Shown piece by piece: positions 45,881-57,817 of a stretch of DNA of 64,000 nt. Both the position numbers and the translations under genes were made by a program. Every line of letters begins with the position of its first letter. Positions within the stretch are counted from its first letter, which is position 1. Below the pieces are notes generated by a model that worked only from the letters and a program-made list of their open reading frames with translations, had not been told where the DNA came from and searched no databases. The stretch is from Glebionis coronaria (taxonomy: Eukaryota; Streptophyta; Magnoliopsida; Asterales; Asteraceae): assembly GCA_025667525.1 (NCBI GenBank), contig CM046876.1:27057224-27121223 (forward strand), in the 5' to 3' direction.

Positions 45881-48800
45881 TATGACAACCCATAAAATTT
45901 GCAAGTGTAATATATGCTATGTTTGAATAGGAGTGGAAAAGCCACTAGAAATTTTTACCTTTTGTGTATTACTTGATAGAATGAACTGCTTCTCACACCA
46001 TAAACTATTATAACCACACATTCCTGTAATGATACAATACACAAGTCTAAACTATAAAAGAGATCTAATAAGTTCAATCTTAATAAGAACATCTCAAATA
46101 TAACCATGATGACCTAAATTCCCTTAGAAACCCTAGAATTCCTATAAATGAACTGTAAACTCAAGAATAGTAAAACATGAATGGAGAACACTTATGAATA
46201 AGTCATTATGAAACATAAACAAGTTATAAAGTATACCCTAAAGAAATAATAATACCTAAGAATGCCAAGAACAAACCATGCAAAGCTAAGTACAAGCAAT
46301 TGTACATAATAGTCTACATCACCACCTAACAACTTTGATAAATAATATTTCAAGCAATGTAACTACATAAAATCCGTGTACTATTATAAAAAACAATGTA
46401 CTAGTTACAACCTATCATATAAAGGAAAGTTAATTGATCCTAAATTGCTAACATTTACTAATCCAAGGCTAATTACAAGAAAATGACCTAACACCAAGGT
46501 TAGCATATAAAATCCATTATACATTAAATTAGAGTCTAATATTTTACCAAAAATTATAAAACTCAACTACATATCATATTAATAATAAACATTAATTTCA
46601 AGTCAAGTTACAAGTTGGTAAAGCATAAGGTACAAGTTATCAAAGCATAGGATCTTAAGCTCCCTTAGTCAACCCTATAATATGATCAATCTATATAAAC
46701 CCTCAAAATGAGAATATAGAACCAATAGAATACATAAACATATCATATAATCCCTAGAATAAGCATACATAAGGATATAAACCCTAATTACCCAAGTTAG
46801 AAAATCATTAGGATTAATGACCTAAAAACCCTAATATTAAGAAATCTACATGGAATCACTACCTAGTTATTTTTGGACAAGTCCCCATTAATATATATAG
46901 GACCTAACTAAGGTTATAAGATTATATTAAGAAAATGTACAAGTACCCTAATGCACAAGGTATAAGATCTCAATGCATGACTTGTAAATTAGGTCAAAAT
47001 AGGTATTTTCACTCTTTAGACATGTTTACCTAAACTAAATCATTAAACCAAGTGTGAGAACTCATTGGACACTTAAAACTCAATGTATAGGACCTAACTT
47101 AATTTTAAATCAGTAACCAATTGAAGGATAAAGCCTTTTACTAAGATTTAACCCTAGATCTTTCAAAACACTAATCTACAAATGTATACTTCCCATTTTC
47201 ACATCAAACCTTTGTTAAACTTCAAACCAAGGACCCAAATCTCTTAAATAGAATTTCTAAACCCTAATTAATCCCTAATAATTCACTAATCACTTTCCCA
47301 AGTCCTTAATCACCAAAAACACAAACCATAAGTAAGAAGCCCTAGAAATGAAACCTAGTTTTGTAATTTCCCTCCAAAACTCATTTTCAAACCATTTCCA
47401 TCCATTATAAGTTTGAAAACCTGATATTTATCAATTCTAATATATTTTAGGAGTGTGACAAGTAGGTGGATCACCTCCTTGCTTGCTACACATCACCATT
47501 CTTATCACATGTATGTTATGACACATTTTGAACCACAAGGAAGTATTAGATCAAACCTAGTGTCTAAGAACTTTTGTAGACCTTCCCTAGCTTCCCTTAG
47601 TAATTACTCTATCTATCGTACACGTCCTAAACATTAACTTGGAGCCTAAGTGTTGAAAACACTAAATAGTGGCGAACTCCCATTGTTAGAACTTGCACCC
47701 TATTTTCTTTGTATCTCTTACCCATTCACTATTTCCACCTCTATATACGTCTTAGGACATCCCACAAGACCAAAAACCAGGTCTATAAGGTAGCCATTGA
47801 AGCTCTTGAAGCTTTGATAGCAAGTTGTGTTCATAAGAAGCCATAAGGAGCCATTTTGGAGCTACCTAGGTAGATCTATGTTAACCAAGCTTTTATCTTG
47901 TTATAATGCTTATTTATAGTTGTTGTAATGCCAGAAATATTTTAGAAAGATAATCTAAAAGAAACTAAGTCATTTCATCATTTTAAATGAAAGTTATGAG
48001 ATAAAGATGTCTTAAAACCCTAGTTTTGTAATCTACATAAAAAAAATGAGCAAAAACCCATTTCAAAAGCTATAATTCATAAGAAATGCTTTTATTATTA
48101 TTATAAATGTGTTAATAAACTTTTTTTTCAAATCCTAGATCATTTGGATCATTTTTGAGCTTGTTATGTGATTTTTACAAGTTCAGGGACTAAAACTGTT
48201 AATTTTGAAACTATTTAACATTTTGGGCCAAAAGTTTAATTTTATGAAATAATAAGCTATAAGAATAAATGTTGTAAAGTTTGAGGCCCTAAAGTTAAAT
48301 ATTGAAGGTTTAAATTGCAATTTATGAAACTATATACTTTAGGGGTGAAAAGTTTAATTATGCCAAAGTGTAACCAAAAGGACTATTCTTGCCAACTTTG
48401 AAACTAAAGAAGATTATTCATGAATATGTGGAAGTAATGAAAGTATCATGTTAGTAGGGATCTTTGTATAAAGATGTTCCATCTCGATATTACGTTCTGA
48501 CTGAGTGGTTGGGTTTACGATTTAAAGTGCCCTCCCTCCTCAAACATTTATAGAATGGCTTTTGAGTATGATAGACCGAACAATGGTGCTAGAATACAAT
48601 CAAATAATAACTAGATAAAATAACTAAATACTTAAAGAGATTGATCAAAAGATTAAAAACTTAATACCATACCAATTATGTTAAAACAGGTTGGTGTGAG
48701 ACCACGTTCTTGTTTGTTAGCTCAAGTTGATCTGTGTGACATAAACCCAACAAGATTACTGGACATAAGGTTAGTTCATAGCCTCACTAAAGTGTACTAC

Positions 48801-49075
48801 ATTCAAATGATTTCAAAACCCGTGAGGGGGATATACGCTAAAATGGAATACAAGTGTTTTTGGTATGCTTTCCAGATCTGATTCATTGACACTATGTTTA
48901 CTGCTGCCTATGAAAGTCCCTTTTTTATTGTGAACCGCTAATCATATCTCGGAATGAGCGCTAATATCGTAAATATTACAATTGGAGAATGACATCTCTT
49001 GTCTGATCAAGTCGCACTTTCTAGCACCTTAGTGGTCAAACATGCATACTTTATTTTGCTAAGAAGGATAGTTTG
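45881..49075. other. AT-rich non-coding DNA
   Basis: More than 3 kb without a credible frame. The frames 47455-47637 and 48678-48881 are short, with no motif. Many CCCTAA and ACCCTA words (46100-47350) are scattered rather than tandem, so this is not a telomere array. It may be an old LTR or element interior; no boundary was recognised. Confidence 0.4.
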
Positions 49076-49683
49076 TGGAAACCTAAATTTCCTCGATCTT
49101 TTAGCTACTAGGAACGATTCTAATTCACTTGATTGAATCAAGGCAAAATAGAATGAAAAACATTAACAAGGTGTTTAGGCACAAGAACACAAATATGAAT
49201 TAATCCCAACGATTGCTCATTATATTAATAATAAACAATCACTAGACGTGTATAAATTTAATCCCACGTCTAGTGCAACACACACTTTAGGTTTACATTG
49301 TGAATAAAACTGATGAATAAACTATGACCCTTGGTTCCTTTTATAGTGTAAGGAATAGGGTTTTACAAGATATAAGAACAAATAAACATGCATATCTTCT
49401 ATTTAAATAAACTATCTACAGAATATTGATAAACAATATTCTGAATACTTATCGTAAATAGGCTTCTAACAGCGTTCAAGGCTGTTAGCGTCTCGTTTAC
49501 ATTTTTCAACGGCTAGACATAATGTGTCAGCGGCTAAAACAAATGCCTTTATGTTTTCTTCGTTTTGAGTTTCTGCCACATCAACTTTTTAAACCCAACA
49601 ATCTTTTTTTTGGTAACCGTGATTTCCAACTCATTGGCCGACTAATCCACGGGGTTTGAGCCCACCGCCACACAGACCCAACA
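49076..49683 (-). repeat. 3' LTR of the 3.1-kb element
   Basis: On the minus strand it begins TGTTGGGTC at 49683 after the purine tract, with a second TGTTGGGTT at 49600. The 83 bp between them are absent in the other LTR, as if deleted between the TGTTGGGT repeats. Contains hairpins CAGAATATTG/CAATATTCTG and CTAGACGTG/CACGTCTAG. Confidence 0.75.
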
Positions 49684-51641
49684 ATCTTCCCCTAGTTGAT
49701 GTCGGTAAAACTCTTTGTGTATCTCTTGTAAGTGGTACATCATCTTCAAACTTCTTCCCCTCAAGTCTAGCATGTATATTTTCCCCTTTTTGTCACATCA
49801 AATAGGGAAGGAAACAAAGTATGCAATCGAAGATTCTCCAAATGTGGCTCTGTGTAATGATCATGAAGAAAAATAAATACAATAATCTTGATGTAGAAGT
49901 AGAATAACCCAAATCTGTGTTTCATGCCTTGTACTAACCACGTAACAAAGAACCTATACTCATGGTAAAAAGTATAAGTAGACCTTGATCCCTTTGTCAA
50001 AATCCTCATCTTATCATGAGACACTAAGCACAATAATATAACTCCTTCAAGTGATATCAATAGGAAACTTGCTAGATTTGATAAATCATCATCACCAAAC
50101 ATGTAAGCACGAAAAAGTTATCTTTAAGATGGGATAGAATCATCTTGAGATATGATAAAACATAAACTCGCGAAAATCTACTTCAAGCATAATCTTTACC
50201 ATAAGAATTCTTCCCCTTAATCATATACCTCGTTATGAAATATATCCAATCCATCAATATCATAATGATATTCTATATAAAAATAGAGATCACGTGTACC
50301 TGTGTGTGTAATATCCTCGTTTTGTGTGCCAAAACCTATCCAATTTTCCAAACAACAACATTTTCTCCTTTACCCGAGATCCTTCACTGTCCAACAACCA
50401 TACCGTATGTGTTGTCGAATGTCGGACAACACTTGTCAGTGGACCAAAAACTATATCTCGGACGATACTTGTCAGCGCTTCTGTCAGTGCCTGACTTATT
50501 CCTGTTAGTGGCTCATGTGTACCACTTTTCATTTGCTCTTTGACTATTGTCCCACATTTTAAAAGGAAACAAAATATACTCCCTCGCGTCTTTTAATTGC
50601 TCCAAGTGTGTTGACTTCCTCAAAAACTTCACGTGATGGCTTTTGTTTAAATAAATCCGGTTTAATCAGTATGCACAATAATGATGGAAATAAAATAATA
50701 TCTCCAAGAAATTAGCAATCCACGTAATGAGCAGACCTATTACCAATTTAATGATTACAGATGTATAATTAGCTCCAAACTTTTGAATATGTGAGAGTAA
50801 ATATCTCCTAAAACTCAGGGATATGCATAATGTCCATATCCATAATTTAGTCAATTTCAAATCGCGTCCAACCAAAACTTTTGGATCCCATATCTTTAGC
50901 ACACGTTTTAGATCTTGTTACAGCAGCCATGTCTAAATTTGTAGAAGACATACGTAAAAATCACATTCAAACGATGATATTATCCCCAAAAGAAGTACCT
51001 GTTGTTGTCATTAATCGGTGATCCACCATTCTGCTTTAAACGCCCTCTTTTGACAGCAACAATGATCAATGAATCCATATAAACCACACATCTGATTCCC
51101 CATCATGATCTTCTTTAACCAGTATAAACACTGAATCGTCATATCAGCCCATGAACAAGCAGTTAGAACGATATCATAGATCTAGGGTTTGTAGAAACCC
51201 TAAAACAATAATTAATGCCATTATAAACATAATCCAAATCATGACCAGAATAAGCACTTGTAGTATATAAGTATCTCTACCAGGGTTCATTATCAATCCT
51301 TAGATTGATTCACCAAAGCAAGTAGAAAAACAATCATCTTTTCAGAATTAGGGTTTGCTTGAAAAACCCTTTTTTGCTGTTAACATCAATAGACAATAAC
51401 TTTTTCTTGAAGGCTGATCTGGAAAATCCCTTCGGTGGACATCTAGGTATATGTGTGTAGAACACACACACAAATTGTCGTGTCGATCCAATGGTTCAAT
51501 AAAAAGTTATGCCCTTTTTACTGCTGTTGCGCACACAAAACTGCCCAGAAAAACCATATATGGATTTTTTGCTTCCTTCTCACTAACACAAACACCTTGT
51601 TGGTCCTAGAATCAAGAGCCACGAGGCTCTGATACCAACTA
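49684..51641 (-). other. Interior of the 3.1-kb element
   Basis: About 2 kb, non-coding. Short frames (49767-50102 minus, 50235-50543 plus, 50666-50902 minus) show no family features. The primer site lies at the right end, at 51625-51637. Confidence 0.6.
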
Positions 51642-52167
51642 TGGAAACCTAAGTTTCCTCGATCTTTTAGCTACTAGGAACAATTCTCATTCACTTGATT
51701 GAATCAAGGTGGAATAGCATGAAAAACGTTAAAAAGGTGTTTAGGCACAAGAACACAAAGATGAATTACTCTCAACGATTGCTCATTATATTAATAACAA
51801 ACAATCACTAGACGTGTATACATTTAATCTCACGTCTAGTGAAATACACACTTTAGGTTTACATTGTGAATAAAACTGATGAATAAATCTATGACACTTC
51901 GTTCCTTTTATAGTGTAAGGAATAGTGTTTTACAAGAGATAAGAACAAATAAACATGCATATCTTCGATTTAAATAAACTATCTACAGAATATTGATAAA
52001 CAATATTCTGAATACTTATCCTAAATAGGCTTCTAACAGCGTTGAAAGTTGCCAGCGTCTCGTTTACATTTATCAGTGGCTAGACACAATGTGTCAGCGG
52101 CTAAAACAAATTCCTTCATGTTTTCTTCGTTTTGATTTTCTACCACATCAACTTTTTAGACCCAACA
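51642..52167 (-). repeat. 5' LTR of the 3.1-kb element
   Basis: On the minus strand it begins TGTTGGGTCTAAAAAG and ends GGTTTCCA, four bases before the primer site. Matches 49076-49600. Confidence 0.85.
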
Positions 52168-54651
52168 CAATGAACCAATCATTGACCTATATAGATGAAT
52201 ATCAACATTTTCACCATGTTCATCTTTTGACAAAGAATTCTTAGCTTCAAAAGGCGTGCTTGTACTCCTTGTATCCATACATGAAAACTTCTTCAAGATT
52301 TCAACAACATATTTATCTTGGCTGATAAATATTCCATCTTTCCGCTGTTTGACTTGTAGTCCCAAAAACAAGGTAAGTTCTCCTATAGAACTCATCTAAA
52401 ATCTTCCTTTCATCAAAGCTTCAAACTCTTCACACCATGATTTCTTGGTTGAACCAAAAATAATGTCATCAACATAGACTTGTACTAGAATAATATCCTT
52501 AATATTCTTTTTGATGAATAGAGTTTTGTCAATGGTTCCTCTCCCATATCCATGTTCTAACAGAAAACTGGATAAGGTTGCATACCAAGCCCTTGGATCT
52601 TGATGTAGACCATGAAGTGCTTTGATAACTTTGTAGACTCTGTTGGGGAACTTAGGATCTACAAAACCTGGAGGATGTGAAACATATACCTCTGCTAAAA
52701 TAGTACCATAAAGAAAGGCACTTTTCACATCCATCTGATAGACTATAAAACCTATATATGATGCAAAGGACAAAAATAACCTAATGGCTTCTATTCTTGC
52801 CACTGGTGCAAAAACCTCATCATAGTCTATCCCTTCTTCCTGTCTGTATCCTTGAGCAATAAGCCTTGCCTTGTTCCTCACAACAACTCCTCTTTCATCC
52901 TTCTTGTTTTTGAAAACCTATCTAGTACCAATAACCCTTTTACCTGAGGGAAGATTCACAAGAATCCAAACCTTTTATAGTTCAAACTGCGTTAGTTCAT
53001 CTTGCATGGCATCTACCCAACTTTCTTCATCAAGAGCTTGAGAAATGTTCTTGGGCTATACTTGTGATAAGAAATAGGCACACAAACAATGCTGAGTATC
53101 CTTATGATTTGTTCTCTGTTTCTGTTTGACATAACTCACAAGTTCATGAGTTTTAGTATTGGCTTGAAGTTATCTTCTGGTTTGCACAGCAGACTTAGGA
53201 TTTCCAATAATTTGAGTAGTAGAATGGTTGTTGTTGACTTTATGAGTGGGAATAGAACTGACTGGAATTTTAGTTTCCAAATTATTGAAATCAGTTACTG
53301 CGCCCTGCTCATCATAGGAAGCTTTGGAGAAGATTCCTTTAGTTAGACTAGCATAAACGTCTTCATCGTCCATAGCTTGTAAAATATCTTCTAAGAAATC
53401 AACAGACTTCGCATATTTTGACTTAGCAGTACTTGAAGATGAGGTACTGCTAGGTGTACTTTGTACTGCTGAGTGTTGTGATTCCAAAGATTCTTCTCCA
53501 GAATGCTCATTAGCAGATATAGCATTCTTTTCTTGATCTTGAAGCCTCTGAAGCTCTTGGGAGGCTTGATCATCAGTTGATGACATTGTTTGCTTCTGGG
53601 GAGTGGCATCCATAGGAGAAACAGTAGGCATACTGGGTACATAGATGTGAACATCATCATCCTGAGATTCTGATGAAGAAGGTTCTCTTTGAGTACCTAA
53701 CTTTTTTTATACCAATCTCCTAACCTGCATTGTTAGTTTGACAATCCTTTTGCACAAAATAGTAATCCATGGAGTTAGTTAGATAATCTAAATCAAACAT
53801 CCAAGCATAACCTATTCCTGGGACATTGGGGTTATTTTCTAAGAAATTAACATGTGCATTTTCTTCAACCTTCTTAGATGCCATGTTATAAACCCTATAT
53901 GCTTTACTTTGCAATGAATATCCTATAAGATATCCTGGATCAAATTTTCCATCAAACTTCCCCAAATGATCAAGATTATTTAATATAGACACATGACATC
54001 CAAAAGGTCTTAAATGACTTACGGTTGGTTTAATACCAGTCAAAAATTCATAAGGTGTCTTGTTTTGAGGCTTGGTCACTAAGACTCTATTTAACACATA
54101 ACATGCAGTATTGATTGCTTCTACCCAAAATGTATTTGGCAAAAGAGAATCAGCTAGCATAGTTCTAGAAGCCTCAATTAGTGTCCTATTTTTCCTTTCA
54201 GCTACTCCATTTTGTTATAGATTCCTAGGATTACTAAATTGTCTCTTGATGCCTTTAGACCTACAAAATTCATCAAATTCAGCATTCTTGAATTTTGTCC
54301 CATTATCTGTCCTAATGATTAAGACTTGTTTAGTGAACTGCTTTTCAACTAAAGTGATAAAATCCTTAAGTAATCCATTGTTTTTACTCTTAAGAGCTAA
54401 AAAGAAAACCCAACTGAATCTACTATAATCATCAGTTATAACTACGCAAAAGGTCTTATTACTAATGCTCCTAACAAAAACTGGACCAAACAAATCCATA
54501 TGCAAAAGTTGCAAAGGCTTAGTCAAAAAATTGACAGTCTTGGTCTTACAAGAGGCTCTATGTTGTTTACCTTTTTGACAAGAACTGCATGTGAAATCAT
54601 TCTGAAAAGATTTGTTAGGTAACCCTCTAACCAAATTTCTATTCACCAATC
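52168..54651 (-). pseudogene. SIRE-like Copia pol fragment, both ends cut
   Basis: Reading on the minus strand from 54651: the end of the pre-integrase domain (CSSCQKGKQ), then integrase with LHMDLFG, RTDNGTKF and, after a stop, QNGVAERKNR. A long acidic/serine-rich linker follows, then RT with [16 protein letters not shown] and YVDDIIFGS, then LTLFLGLQV. The sequence breaks after YRSMIGSL at 52168. In-frame stops occur in integrase (~54218), the linker (53167, ~53059, 52987, 52918) and RT (52396). Most fit C-to-T or G-to-A changes from Gln or Trp codons. The left end is replaced by the 3.1-kb LTR element; the right end is cut by the Copia LTR at 54652. RNase H, gag and LTRs are missing. Confidence 0.9.
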
Positions 54652-54975
54652 TGTTAGAAATACGTTTTTACGTATTTAGGAAGTTTCGGTCACTCCGACA
54701 ATATACTAAGTAGTAGCTCGTAGTATAGACATCTTTATTAAACAAACAAAGCCAAGCCTAGCCTACAACATGTGTAAGCCGGCCCAACAATGTAAGCCCA
54801 AGCCCATCACAAGGCTTGGGTATATAAACCCTCTCCTTTGATGGAGAGGGTGGTGTGTGGTTTCATTATTTTTCACATAGTTCTTTCTAGTTTCTCTCTA
54901 TAGCTTTATGTGAAATCCACCATCTCTCTATCTCTTTCTCTCTCTAAAAACATAAGCAAGATTTACAATCCTACA
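54652..54975 (+). repeat. LTR of the long-gag Copia element
   Basis: Begins TGTTAGAAATACG and ends ATCCTACA, 324 bp. A TATA-like GGGTATATAAACCC (~54828-54841) is followed by CTCTCC...GGAGAG, a short inverted repeat around TTTGAT. A CT-rich stretch (54892-54946) precedes the end. Confidence 0.85.
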
Positions 54976-54977
54976 AA

Positions 54978-54991
54978 TGGTATCAAGAGCC
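54978..54991 (+). other. Primer-binding site, variant
   Basis: TGGTATCAAGAGCC, two bases after the LTR. Compared with the usual TGGTATCAGAGC it carries one additional A. The same variant occurs in the second copy at 62651-62664. Confidence 0.85.
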
Positions 54992-55254
54992 ATGGGATGA
55001 TTGTTTAGTTCTTGTCTTTGTGTTCTTGATTCTCGCCATTTTTGATCCATTTTCATACGAACCAAATTTTTTTTTGTGTTTTTATGGGTTAATCTTGATT
55101 TACTTCATCTTATTACTTGTTATAGTGATTTGGTATTGTTATTTGGGTTAAAAACACAAAATTTTTTGGTTGTTTGATTCATTTTTTGGCCTAGAATCTT
55201 GATTTGTTGGTGTTCGTGTACTGTCCGAGAAACAAGGTAAAACGGAATCCATAG

Positions 55255-55655
55255 TACGATCTGAAGTTGCGATTGCATAAACCCTGGGGGTTTCTACTTG
55301 TGATCCATCATCATGATCTGGTGTTGCGATCTAACTGTGATCGGTAGTGCGATCCAAGTTGCGATCTTGACTTCGATAGCTCACTACGATCCATACTACG
55401 ATCAAGGTAAGTTTGTTCAGTACCATCTCTCGTTGCGATCCATAGTCCGATCACTTGTTGCGATAAGGGAGTGCGATCAGGGTACGATCGTTGGGTACGA
55501 TCTGGGAGTCCGATCTAAGTGCGATCATAGGGAGTGCGATCCTCACTGCGATCTAAGTACGATCATCACTGCGATCTGAGTGCGATCATCACCACGATCT
55601 AAGTACAATCACAACCACGATCTGAGTGCGATCACAACCACGATCTGAGTACGAT
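55255..55655 (+). repeat. CGATC-dense leader repeat
   Basis: About 23 CGATC words in 400 bases, usually as (G/A)CGATC(T/C/A) at 10-20-bp spacing, such as CTGAGTGCGATCA and CTAAGTACGATCA. An 88-codon frame (55313-55579) is created by the repeat. It follows the primer site by ~270 bp and ends ~170 bp before Gag, where packaging or dimerisation signals could lie. Recurs almost unchanged at 62928-63328. Confidence 0.8.
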
Positions 55656-55825
55656 CCAACATTTTTTTAAAAACGTGTTTTTGAAAATTTTTACTTGGAT
55701 TTTTTGGTTTATCGAGGACATATTTTAGGGGATTTTAACATTATTTCTCGGTTTTATCACACTACAACAAACACATTTACTTTATTTCATTGATCGATCA
55801 ATTTTGTAAATCTTAACTTATTGAA

Positions 55826-57817
55826 ATGGAGTACACATCTCTTACGGATAAGTCCATTCTCTCGGGTACGGATAATCGTCCACCAATGTTGGTGAAGACT
55901 ATGTATGAGGAATGGGCTTCCCGAATGGAACTTTATATGTTGAACAAGGAGAATGGACATCTAATTTGGGCATCGGTGCTCAATGGACCATTAGATTATG
56001 GTACAGTGACGGAAGGTACGACTACTCGTCCTCGAACAACGGGTGAGTTGACTAGAGATATGAAGATTCAAGATAAATGTGATAAGTATGCTACAAACAT
56101 CATTCTCCAAGCCCTTCCTCCAGATGTCTACAAACTCGTCAGCAAACATAAAGTTGCCAAAGAGTTATGGGATAGAATTCGTGTTCTCATGCAAGGCACC
56201 TCGTTAACTAAACAAGAACGAGAGTGTAAGCTTTATGATACTTTTGATAAGTTTGCCTATGTGCCAGGGGAGACTCTCAATAACTACTATCTGAGATTTA
56301 CCCTATTGTTGAATGAGCTCAATATCTATGGCATGGCAATTCCTACCTTTCAATTGAACACCAAGTATTTGAACACTCTTCCTCCAGAATGGAAAAAATA
56401 CGTGACGGATGTTAAATTGGCTAAGGACTTGCATAACACCAATGTGGATCAAGTTCAAGCTTTTCTTCAACAACATGAATGCCATGTGATCGAGGCTCGG
56501 TTGTCTACACCTCAAGTTCATGATCCACTTGCAATGTATGCTTCTCAACAAAACATGGCTTATACTTATCAACAACCATCATACTTGCAGCAGCCACCAC
56601 CACACATCTATCAGCAACCACAGCAACCATCTTATCAACCACCAATGATGCCACAACAAGAATATCAACAAAGTGTTCATCAACAATCTTTTCAACAGCA
56701 ACCACCATATCAAACATCACCATCACAAGCCAACACTTCTCCATTGGGCTATACTCCTCAGCAAGGATATTTTCCAATAGAAGCACAACCAGCACAAGCT
56801 TTCTACTCTAATGAACTTCCACCAATCCAAGCACCGGTCTTTACTCCAAATGATACGCCAGCTGATGTTCTAAATCATCTCACCGCCTACTTGTCAAAAC
56901 TTGTTGCAACTAGAGGATTTCCACCAACAAACAATCAGCTCCGCACCTCATCAAATCCTCGACAACAAGCCACTGTTCAAGATGGTCAAGTGACGGTGCA
57001 ACCTATTCAGGGAAGGCAAAATTCATATGGACCTCCTACAAGGACTGGGAACAATCAAGCTGTGAATGCTCAAGCTAGTGGAAATGGGAGTCCTATTGGT
57101 CCTAAGAAGGTTGTGACCTGCTACAATTACCGAGGACAAGGTCATATGGCTAGGGAATGCACTCAGCCGAAAAGGAGAAGGGATGATGCATGGTTTCGTG
57201 AAAAGATGTATTTGGTTGATGCTCAGTCTAAGGGGAAGATTTTGGATTCAGAGGAGTTGGCATTTCTGGCAGACCCAGGGGCAGCAGATACTGAAGGCAT
57301 TGTAGTTGTTTCCACTTCTAATGCAGCTTATCAAGCGGACGATCTTGATGCATACGATTCGGATTGTGATGACATTCACTCTGCCCAAGCTGCTCTCGTT
57401 GCTAATCTCTCTCACTACGGTTCTGATGTCATCAGTGAGGTACCAACCACATCCAATAATATTGATGATAACCAACATCAAGTTGGGCATGAAAATGACA
57501 ACCTCGAACAGCATTTGGGAACTAGTAACTCAAATGATGTGGTACCCAATTCTACACATTTGAGTGAACCTCAACCAAATGCTGCGACGGGTATGGAATC
57601 TTATGCTCAACATGATTTGGTCATGGTGCCTAAACATATTATTGATCAAATGCATATGGCCCTCAAACAATCCGTAGATACGAATTCCACCCTAACTGCT
57701 GAGCTTGCGTTGCATAAAGAAAAGGTCAAAACTTTTGAAATGGTCCCTCAAGCAGAGAAAATAACATGTTCTGAATTTGACCAATTTCGTTTTGAAAAGA
57801 TTGAACACTTGAAATAA
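55826..57817 (+). pseudogene. Copia Gag, first 663 codons up to an in-frame stop
   Basis: Capsid/nucleocapsid part of the polyprotein, packing element RNA into cytoplasmic particles. The frame starts MEYTSLTDK. A UBN2/RVT-gag-like region spans ~residues 60-230 and a Gln/Pro-rich region 240-330. A zinc knuckle starts at C432, but its second Cys is Tyr (C-x2-Y435, CYNYRGQGHMAREC), so metal binding should be impaired. An Asp/Asn-rich tail ends at TAA (57815-57817). The same frame continues open beyond the stop, so this is a point nonsense mutation, fitting CAA to TAA. The second copy at 63499 gives the same N-terminus with one difference in the part visible. Confidence 0.9.

Larger units (their letters stand above)
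49076..52167 (-). mobile_element. ~3.1-kb non-autonomous LTR element, minus
   Basis: LTR copies at 49076-49600 (perhaps to 49683) and 51642-52167 differ by roughly 6%. On the minus strand, TGGTATCAGAGCC (51625-51637) is the primer site next to the 5' LTR, and AGGGGAAGAT (49684-49693) looks like the purine tract. The interior of ~2 kb has no gag or pol. It sits exactly where the SIRE-like pol to its right stops, inside the RT domain. The flanks (GTTTG left, CAATG right) do not match, and the continuation of pol is not seen on the left. A simple insertion therefore does not explain the locus. Confidence 0.75.

Noticed and set aside
46100..47350. Frequent CCCTAA/ACCCTA words suggesting telomere-like repeats
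   Set aside because: Scattered singly, never in tandem arrays.
47463..47480. GTGGATCACCTCCTTGC, similar to the 3' end of small-subunit rRNA of bacteria and plastids
   Set aside because: Only about 14 bases match and nothing upstream resembles rRNA; chance or a repeat word.
55313..55579. 88-codon frame in the CGATC leader, also seen in shorter form at 63010-63252
   Set aside because: It is created by the repeat, and the second copy loses its start codon through one substitution. No selection on the frame is suggested.
57248..57514. Minus-strand frames opposite gag (56303-56575, 56505-56795, 57248-57514)
   Set aside because: Shadows of the real plus-strand Gag frame.
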